NCBI GenBank assembly: GCA_038202665.1
Contig: JBBRES010000160.1
Location: 1 to 5,393, forward strand
Origin: Kapaibacterium sp038202665
GTDB taxonomy: Bacteria > Bacteroidota > Ignavibacteria > Kapaibacteriales > Kapaibacteriaceae
Length of the DNA stretch: 5,393 nucleotides
Direction: 5' to 3'
Below the pieces are notes generated by a model. The model was not told the DNA's origin. It did no database searches and was given only the letters and a program-made list of their open reading frames with translations. Positions within the stretch are counted from its first letter, which is position 1. Each line of letters begins with the position of its first letter. Both the position numbers and the translations under genes were made by a program. Shown here piece by piece: positions 1 to 5,393 of the stretch.

Positions 1-3000
1 ACGATGCGATTGTGGTGATGGAGAACATTTTCTCGAAAATCGAAGAAGGGATGTCGCCGCGCGAAGCAGGAGAGAAGGGAAGCACCGAAATCTACTTTGC
101 CATCATCAGTACAACAATCACGTTGTCGGTGGTGTTCATCCCCATCATCTTTATGCCCGGCCTAACGGGTAGACTCTTCCGCGAGTTCGGACTTGTGGTG
201 GCGATGAGCGTGCTCATTAGCGCTTTTGTATCGCTAACGCTTACTCCAATGATGAGCACGCGTCTCCTCCGTCACGCCGAAACACAGAGCTGGCTCACGC
301 GAGTCACAGAGCCATTCTTCGTGTGGATGAACCGCGTGTATGAGCGCGGAGTGACGAGAGCCACAAACAAACCAACTATGGCATTGCTTGCATTTGTTGT
401 GAGTGGATTAGTGATTGTTCTCATTGGAAGGCTTCTGAAGCAAGAGCTTGCGCCGTTGGAAGACCGCAGTGCTATGTCGGTAAACGTAACTGCACCAGAA
501 GGGTACACGTTCAATCGGATGAGCGACTTTCTTGACTCGCTCAACGTGGCCGTTGCACGGCTTGCACCGGAAACGAGAACCTTGATCACGGTTACATCTC
601 CAACGTTCTTCTCTGGAGCGAACAATACAGGGGCGGGTCGGTTGCTGCTCGTCGATCCCGAAGAACGCAAGCGTTCGCAGATGGAGATTACGGCGATGCT
701 GACGCAGAAACTGCGCGGACTCTCCGAAGCGCGCACCATTCTTGCACAAGAGCAAACAATCTCCACTGGCGCTCGTGCAGCCTTGCCCGTGCAGTATGTG
801 GTGCAGGCCAACGATTTGCAAGACCTTCGTTCGGTGTTGCCAAAGTTCATGGACCTAGCGCAAAAGAGTGCCGTGTTTAACATCGTAGATGTGAATCTGA
901 AGTTCACGAAACCAGAGTTGGATATCTCGATCGATCGTGCTCGTGCGCGCGAAGTGGGTGTTTCTGTGATGGACATTGGAGACGTGCTGCAGGCGGGCTT
1001 TGCGGGTCAGCGTTATGGATACTTTATCCGCGACGGAAAACAGTATCAAGTGATTGGCGAGATCGAGCGCACCGGACGTAGCACGCCGGACGATCTGCGT
1101 ATGATTATGGTGAAAACCAACAACGGTAGCATGTTGCCGATTGCAGATCTTGTCTCTCTGCGTGAACTTGCCGCCCCGCCCGCCCTCTATCGCTACAACC
1201 GGTATGTGAGCGCTACAATCAGTGCTGGACTTGCTCCCGGCAAGACCATTGCCGATGGCATTGCCGTCATGGACGGGATCAAACAGCAAGTGCTGGACGA
1301 GCGTTTCGCAACGGCACTCACAGGTCCGTCGCGCGACTATGCCGATAGCTCCTCCTCTTTGCTCTATGCCTTTGCCCTGGCTCTTGTCTTTGTGTATCTC
1401 ATTCTTGCTGCGCAGTTCGAGAGTTTTGTAGACCCGCTTACGATTATGCTTACCGTGCCGTTGGCGCTCGCTGGTGGAGTGCTCTCGTTATGGCTCACGA
1501 ATCAAACGTTGAATATCTTTTCGGAGATCGGCGCCATTGTGCTCATTGGATTGGTGACGAAAAACGGCATCCTCATCGTTGAGTTTGCAAATCAACGTCG
1601 TGAGTCTGGCGTGGCGTGGCATACGGCCGTTGTCGAAGCAGCGACGGCGCGCTTCCGACCAATTCTCATGACGTCGCTCGCTACGATCCTTGGTGCCTTG
1701 CCCATCGCACTATCACTTGGCGCATCATCAGAGAGTCGCATCGGTATGGGTGTGGTTGTTGTGGGCGGTATGATCCTCGCCACAGCACTCACGCTCTTTG
1801 TGATTCCCAGTGTCTACGTCTTGCTATCGCGTCTCAAGCGCGAGGGCTCTGGCATCCATGTGCCAACGAGCGTGGCCGTCATTACCGTACTCTTGCTTGG
1901 CAGCATGCAGGTGAGTGCTCAGTCCGCCCTCACACTTGACGATGCCATAAGCGTTGCACTGAAGAACAACTACAACATTCAAATCGCCACGAAGGATTCC
2001 GCCATCGCTCGTGCAAATGCATCGCAGGGCACGTCGGGTTTTCTCCCAACGCTCGGCATTTCGGCAACGGGTACGCGGGGTGCGAACGACATTTTTCAGA
2101 AGACCCTTAGTGGAAGTATCACGGATAGGGCCGGTGCGGGCTTTACGAACATCATTGCAAATGCTACGCTCACGTGGACACTCTTCGACGGAATGAAAAT
2201 GTTTGCGACGAACGACAAGCTCAAGGAATTCGAGCGCTCCGGTATGGAAGTGGCAAGGAGCAGGGTGGCAGGGTCGATCGCAGATGTGACGACGGCCTAC
2301 TATGCAGTTGTTGCGAATTCGCTCGTGTTGGCAACAAATCGACGCGGACAAGAACTCGTTGACCAACGCTACACCATCGAGAAGAACCGACACGATGTTG
2401 GCACTAGCTCTGGCATAGAGTTGGCGCAAGCCGAAGTAGATCGTAACAGTGTGCGGCTGCAAGTGGTGCGCAGCGAAGTGGATGTTGCGAATGCAAAGAA
2501 CACGTTGAATCGCTTTTTAGCGCGGTCGGTAGAGCAGACCTATGACGTAGACACGGTAATGAACCTTCCCACCATTCCACCCTTGGATTCCTTACAGCGA
2601 GATGTTGCGACGATGAATCCGGATCTCATAGCGGCGCAACGTAATCTTGCGGCTGCATCGTTTCATGTGAAAGAAGTGGATGCTGCGTTCTATCCGAGAA
2701 TCTCGGCGCTTGGCGGATATCAATACGTGAACAACCAAGCCGATGCGGGATTCATTCTCACAAACCGGACGAATGGGTGGACGGCAGGACTGCAACTGTC
2801 GATGAATCTCTTTAATGGTTGGTTCGATGCCGCTGAATCGGAAAAGGCGCGACTCGATCAAGAACGTCAGCAACTGCAGGTGCGCGATGTAACACTCGAC
2901 CTGCAGACGAGACTGGTACAGGCGTACAGGCGATACGAACAAGGACGTGCCATGCTTACGATTGAGCGCGAGTCGTATGCGGCTGCGCAACGTAATGCAA

Positions 3001-3164
3001 CAATTGCCGTTGAAAAGCTGCGACTCGGATCGATTACGTCGCTCGAAGTGCGACAAACACAACAGTCACTCTTAGAGATCGGTTCGCAGTTAGCGCGACT
3101 GCAATACGAGATCGCTGTTGCGGCAACGGAGATACTGCGATTGAGTGGTCGGATCGTTCGATAG
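1..3164 (+). CDS. RND (HAE-1/AcrB-like) efflux permease fused to a TolC-family outer-membrane channel, 5' partial
   Basis: Proton-driven tripartite efflux pump; the substrate cannot be told from sequence. The open frame enters from the left edge: codons from position 3 read D-A-I-V-V-M-E-N, the TM4 motif holding the AcrB D407/D408 proton-relay pair, so about 400 residues are missing and the GTG at 12 is not the start. Residues here count from that GTG. TM5-TM6 span about 26-82 and TM7 120-140. The second periplasmic porter/docking region spans about 141-440, with ELAPLEDR after TM7 as in HAE-1 pumps. TM8-TM12 span 450-605. K517 (VTKNGILIVEF) and T554 (RPILMTSLA) match AcrB K940 and T978, so the relay looks intact. 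After L-S-R-L-K-R (610) the frame continues into a signal-peptide-like segment and a full TolC module, ending with TAG at 3162. The intact pump would be about 1450 residues. Family calls are firm; that the fusion is biologically real is likely, since the frame stays open with sensible protein on both sides. Confidence 0.93.
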   Translation, partial: DAIVVMENIFSKIEEGMSPREAGEKGSTEIYFAIISTTITLSVVFIPIIFMPGLTGRLFREFGLVVAMSVLISAFVSLTLTPMMSTRLLRHAETQSWLTRVTEPFFVWMNRVYERGVTRATNKPTMALLAFVVSGLVIVLIGRLLKQELAPLEDRSAMSVNVTAPEGYTFNRMSDFLDSLNVAVARLAPETRTLITVTSPTFFSGANNTGAGRLLLVDPEERKRSQMEITAMLTQKLRGLSEARTILAQEQTISTGARAALPVQYVVQANDLQDLRSVLPKFMDLAQKSAVFNIVDVNLKFTKPELDISIDRARAREVGVSVMDIGDVLQAGFAGQRYGYFIRDGKQYQVIGEIERTGRSTPDDLRMIMVKTNNGSMLPIADLVSLRELAAPPALYRYNRYVSATISAGLAPGKTIADGIAVMDGIKQQVLDERFATALTGPSRDYADSSSSLLYAFALALVFVYLILAAQFESFVDPLTIMLTVPLALAGGVLSLWLTNQTLNIFSEIGAIVLIGLVTKNGILIVEFANQRRESGVAWHTAVVEAATARFRPILMTSLATILGALPIALSLGASSESRIGMGVVVVGGMILATALTLFVIPSVYVLLSRLKREGSGIHVPTSVAVITVLLLGSMQVSAQSALTLDDAISVALKNNYNIQIATKDSAIARANASQGTSGFLPTLGISATGTRGANDIFQKTLSGSITDRAGAGFTNIIANATLTWTLFDGMKMFATNDKLKEFERSGMEVARSRVAGSIADVTTAYYAVVANSLVLATNRRGQELVDQRYTIEKNRHDVGTSSGIELAQAEVDRNSVRLQVVRSEVDVANAKNTLNRFLARSVEQTYDVDTVMNLPTIPPLDSLQRDVATMNPDLIAAQRNLAAASFHVKEVDAAFYPRISALGGYQYVNNQADAGFILTNRTNGWTAGLQLSMNLFNGWFDAAESEKARLDQERQQLQVRDVTLDLQTRLVQAYRRYEQGRAMLTIERESYAAAQRNATIAVEKLRLGSITSLEVRQTQQSLLEIGSQLARLQYEIAVAATEILRLSGRIVR
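1860..1919 (+). other. Internal signal-peptide-like segment at the RND-TolC junction
   Basis: Residues 617-636 of the fusion, counted from the GTG at 12. A hydrophobic core of about 13 residues (S-V-A-V-I-T-V-L-L-L-G-S-M) follows the cytoplasmic tail of RND TM12 after a linker of about 10 residues. It ends in Q-V-S-A before Q637, a good signal peptidase I site (small residues at -3 and -1). The core suits a signal peptide and is short for a stable membrane helix. K609 and R610 could act as the basic n-region. RND C-termini are cytoplasmic, so an in-to-out orientation fits. Gln at +1 is frequent in Bacteroidota exported proteins. Cleavage is inferred from the sequence, not shown. Confidence 0.7.
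1920..3164 (+). other. TolC-family outer-membrane efflux module (C-terminal part of the fusion)
   Basis: Residues 637-1050 of the fusion, 414 residues, about the length of a complete mature TolC-like protein. It opens with L-T-L-D-D-A-I-S-V-A-L-K-N-N, the usual first helix of the family. It contains two structural repeats, each with long helices and a beta-hairpin region. The matching turns L-F-D-G (724-727) and L-F-N-G-W (933-937) lie 209 residues apart. The second repeat starts near N869-P870 (NPDLIAAQRNL). The final helices run through S-L-E-V-R-Q-T-Q-Q-S-L-L, as in OEP-family proteins. TolC proteins form trimeric channels through the outer membrane and the periplasm. This module would provide the exit duct for the pump in the same chain. 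No lipobox Cys is seen, unlike the OprM/CusC branch. Confidence 0.9.
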
Positions 3165-3176
3165 AAACGTTATCGT
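3154..3176. terminator. Small imperfect hairpin at the convergent gene ends (weak candidate bidirectional terminator)
   Basis: CGATA at 3159-3163 pairs with TATCG at 3171-3175 around a 7-base loop, so the stem covers both stop codons (TAG at 3162-3164 on +, TAA at 3172-3170 on -). The stem is only 5 bp, has few G-C pairs and is not followed by a T-run on either strand. It is not a convincing intrinsic terminator. It is listed because it is the only structure seen in the place where both transcripts would have to end. Rho-dependent or read-through ending is equally possible. Confidence 0.2.
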
Positions 3177-5393
3177 GCAAAGAGTTCGTCGATGGTAACC
3201 GTGTGAACGCGTCCATACTTTTCAAGAGAGCGCACATCGATCGACTTCGATGAGCCCATCACCACCAAAACGTAGGGTCGGTTCGACATTCCTTTTGCAT
3301 ACACATCTGCCACATCTTCAAACGTAAGATCCGGCAAATGTTTCCATGTGTACTCTGCTTGATCTGTGCTCAGGCCAAACTTGCGACTGTTCACGTAGGA
3401 ATCGATGATGCCCATACGTGTGCGACGTTCTGTGGCGAGTCGTGCGCGAATTGCGTTCTTCGCGCCTTGCAATGCGGGGTCGATGCGAGGCAGGTCCGTG
3501 AGAAGCTCTTTCATCGAGGTGATAGCATCGTGCAGCTTGTCTGCCTGCGTACCCACGGTGGCCATCACGGTGTACGGTTCGGAGAGTCTGTACGGGTTCA
3601 CGAGTCCGCCCGACGTAGAATACGCCAAGGCCTTTTGCTCGCGAATCGTTTGAAAAACAATACTGCCCATGCCGCCATCGAAGTACTCGTCAAGCAATCG
3701 CAAGCGTGGACTCAGCGTACTGTCGTACTGTGGAAACGATCTCGCCATGAACGCCACGTCGGCCGTTACTTGATCATGATCCAGGAAGATTACTTCTGCT
3801 ACATCCATAGGTCGCACAGTGTACACGACAGCCGGAGCTACACTTCGAAACGTTGCAGGACCACCATGCACGGTGGCAATAGTGGCCGCTGCTGTCGCGG
3901 CATCGTCAGGTCCCCAGTAATGCACTTCATGCGGGAAGGAAAGCAAACTATGAATGGTTGTTGCCAGTTGCCTGTGTGTAAGGCCTTTGATTTCTGATGT
4001 AGTGAGATCTGTATTCACCGCATTGTGCGCGCCATATCGAGCATACGCCAAAAGGCCAACGTAGTAGATGGTCGACTTGTCTTTGCGCGCATCCGCACGT
4101 TCTTGCAGTAGGCGTTGTTTGAACGACGTGAGTGATGCCTCATTCCCAACACACGTAGCAAGTATGTTCTCCATGAGTTGCACGCTCTGTTTGAAGTTGC
4201 TACGAATACCATTCAGGGTAATAGTGCACCGGTCCTGCGATGCATTCACTCCAAAGTCCATCCCAAGCGCATACATGCGTTGCTGCAGTGCTTGGTTGGA
4301 AAGAGTGGCCGTACCCATCAGGTTTACATAGTCCAAGGCAACTTTCAAAAACCGATCGTTCGCCGTCCCCATAGGCAAGCTGTAACGCAGTTGGAACAAG
4401 TCGTTCATCGTGTTGCGCACGGCCAGCAACGGTATGTTCTTCCGCACGCTTGCACGCTGTATGTCTGTGGCATAGTCAAGGAAGCGTGGTTGGATGGTCT
4501 GCGCAGGTGCAGTGGTGATCGCGTTTCCGAAGGCAGACGCCGTGTCTCTATTCAGTGGCACGGGCGTAATCGCTGGCTTCTCTACGTTGCCGATGTCTGT
4601 ACGATCGCCTTCACGTTTGTTCACCACCACATAGTTCGAGCGGAAGTACTCCTTGGCGATTCGCATCACATCTGCTTTTGTTATGGCGGCAAGGGCATCG
4701 GCATCGTGTGTAACAGACTCGAGTGGCATGCCGTGTTCAAAGGCCTGGAGGATGCGATAGGCGCGACCTTCATTTCCCATTTCACTTTGCATTTGCTTCA
4801 TGCGCACGTCTTGCACGATAGAGCGCATGAGCTTGTCGTCGAAGGCGCCTCGTTTCAACAACTCGATCTGTTCGAGTAAGTGCCGTGCAACATCCTCAAG
4901 CGATTCGCCCGGCATCGGTGATCCACCAAACTGCTCGATCGAGAAATCGGTCATGATGCGAATCGTAGAATACGGTTCGCGCACTTTTTGTGTTTGACCT
5001 AGATTCAAATCAATCAATCCAGCCGATGAATTCGCCAAGATCATGTCGCACATGCGAAGCGCAGGTATGTCTTTATGCGCCGCGCCTGGTAGTCGGAAGG
5101 CCACGGTCACAAACTCCGGATCCGGTCCCACCACATTCTTCACAATGGGGGCAGAAATCGGCGGCTGCTCGCGCACGCCAAAGTAGGGAACGGGTGCAGA
5201 TGGATGTTTACCAAACGCTGCATCCACCCACGCTATCGCACTGTCGGGATTGAGATCGCCGACAAGGATCACGGCCATGTTTGCCGGTACATAGTGTCGT
5301 GTGAAGTACTCTTGAATGCGTCGCATCGACGGATTCTTTAAGTGTTCCACGGTGCCTAATGTACTCTGTGTGCCATAGGTATGATCTGGAAAG
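3170..5393 (-). CDS. Two-unit M16 family zinc peptidase (insulinase/PqqL-like), 5' partial
   Basis: The frame stays open to the right edge. Codons before the GTG at 5350 read P-D-H-T-Y-G-T-Q-S-T-L-G-T, a conserved M16 stretch downstream of the zinc site, so that GTG is internal and the HxxEH motif lies outside. Residues count from 5350. About 8-190 is the M16_C half of the first, presumably catalytic, unit (Y-V-P-A-N-M-A-V-I-L-V-G-D at 20-32). A spacer with E-K-P-A-I-T-P-V-P-L-N-R-D follows. The second unit (about 300-726) has L-D-Y-V-N-L-M-G-T at 339-347 where an active copy would have HFLEHM-GT, so it carries no zinc site. It keeps R570 and Y577 in I-R-E-Q-K-A-L-A-Y, the R/Y pair conserved in non-catalytic M16 units. 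The C-terminus (E-K-Y-G-R-V-H-T-V-T-I-D-E-L-F) resembles Bacteroidota M16 proteins of about 930-990 residues. Such enzymes are mostly exported and degrade peptides in a closed chamber; location cannot be judged because the N-terminus is missing. Stop TAA is at 3172-3170. Confidence 0.92.
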   Translation of the reverse strand, partial: FPDHTYGTQSTLGTVEHLKNPSMRRIQEYFTRHYVPANMAVILVGDLNPDSAIAWVDAAFGKHPSAPVPYFGVREQPPISAPIVKNVVGPDPEFVTVAFRLPGAAHKDIPALRMCDMILANSSAGLIDLNLGQTQKVREPYSTIRIMTDFSIEQFGGSPMPGESLEDVARHLLEQIELLKRGAFDDKLMRSIVQDVRMKQMQSEMGNEGRAYRILQAFEHGMPLESVTHDADALAAITKADVMRIAKEYFRSNYVVVNKREGDRTDIGNVEKPAITPVPLNRDTASAFGNAITTAPAQTIQPRFLDYATDIQRASVRKNIPLLAVRNTMNDLFQLRYSLPMGTANDRFLKVALDYVNLMGTATLSNQALQQRMYALGMDFGVNASQDRCTITLNGIRSNFKQSVQLMENILATCVGNEASLTSFKQRLLQERADARKDKSTIYYVGLLAYARYGAHNAVNTDLTTSEIKGLTHRQLATTIHSLLSFPHEVHYWGPDDAATAAATIATVHGGPATFRSVAPAVVYTVRPMDVAEVIFLDHDQVTADVAFMARSFPQYDSTLSPRLRLLDEYFDGGMGSIVFQTIREQKALAYSTSGGLVNPYRLSEPYTVMATVGTQADKLHDAITSMKELLTDLPRIDPALQGAKNAIRARLATERRTRMGIIDSYVNSRKFGLSTDQAEYTWKHLPDLTFEDVADVYAKGMSNRPYVLVVMGSSKSIDVRSLEKYGRVHTVTIDELFAR

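Noticed and set aside
920..945. Palindromic TCGATCGA near 928 as a possible regulatory site
   Set aside because: It sits in the middle of the RND coding region and encodes ordinary residues (S-I-D-R). The word is short, and there is no paired site or promoter nearby.
272..976. A 234-codon open frame on the minus strand inside the RND region, with further shorter minus-strand frames at 408-821 and 855-1289
   Set aside because: They lie opposite a well-conserved RND coding sequence. Their translations are rich in Ser, Arg and Cys, show no recognisable domain, and overlap one another. They are codon-bias shadows.
1858..1914. An ATG at 1858 that could be an independent start for the TolC module
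   Set aside because: It is out of frame with TolC and reaches a stop codon after 18 codons (TGA at 1912), so it cannot start that protein.
1824..2462. A 212-codon minus-strand frame across the RND-TolC junction, which might hint at an antisense gene at the fusion point
   Set aside because: Its composition is Cys/Arg/His-rich and no motif is recognisable. The plus strand reads as a signal segment followed by normal TolC sequence over the same bases.
3338..4879. Long plus-strand open frames (219 codons at 3338-3997 and 233 codons at 4178-4879) opposite the M16 gene
   Set aside because: Their translations are rich in Cys, His and Arg and have no domain-like pattern, while the opposite strand matches the M16 family throughout. 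I saw no promoter or ribosome site supporting them.
5348..5350. GTG at 5350 (minus strand) as the start of the M16 gene
   Set aside because: The frame stays open to the window edge and the upstream codons give a conserved M16 stretch (P-D-H-T-Y-G). Starting here would also remove the zinc site, so the gene is simply cut by the window.

Overview
The window holds two protein-coding genes that face each other tail to tail and fill almost all of it. Both run off the window at their 5' ends, so neither true start is visible. I see no rRNA, tRNA, CRISPR array, insertion sequence or long repeat. There is no non-coding stretch longer than a few bases.

Positions 1-3164 (+) encode the C-terminal ~60% of an HAE-1 (AcrB/MexF-like) RND efflux permease. 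It is joined in frame, with no stop codon, to a complete TolC-family outer-membrane efflux protein. Between the two modules, at about 1860-1919, lies a short hydrophobic segment ending in a good signal peptidase I site (V-S-A|Q). The gene therefore looks like a natural two-protein fusion in which the inner-membrane pump and its outer-membrane channel are made as one chain and possibly cut apart at the internal signal peptide. The membrane-fusion (adaptor) subunit is not in the window and would be expected upstream.

Positions 3170-5393 (-) encode most of a large two-unit M16 (insulinase/PqqL-type) zinc peptidase. The part that should carry the HxxEH zinc site lies beyond the right edge. What remains is the rest of the catalytic unit and the whole second unit, which lacks the zinc site but keeps the conserved R...Y pair.

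The stop codons of the two genes are only 5 bases apart (3165-3169), with a small imperfect hairpin across them. The two genes have no evident functional link.

The organism is most likely a member of the Bacteroidota/Chlorobiota (FCB) group with moderate GC content. This rests on the kind of M16 protein, the RND-TolC fusion layout and the Gln after the predicted cleavage site. All three are familiar in that group, but this is a judgement from family resemblance and not a placement. Most of the content is a variation on known families. The fusion junction is the one item that deserves real attention.
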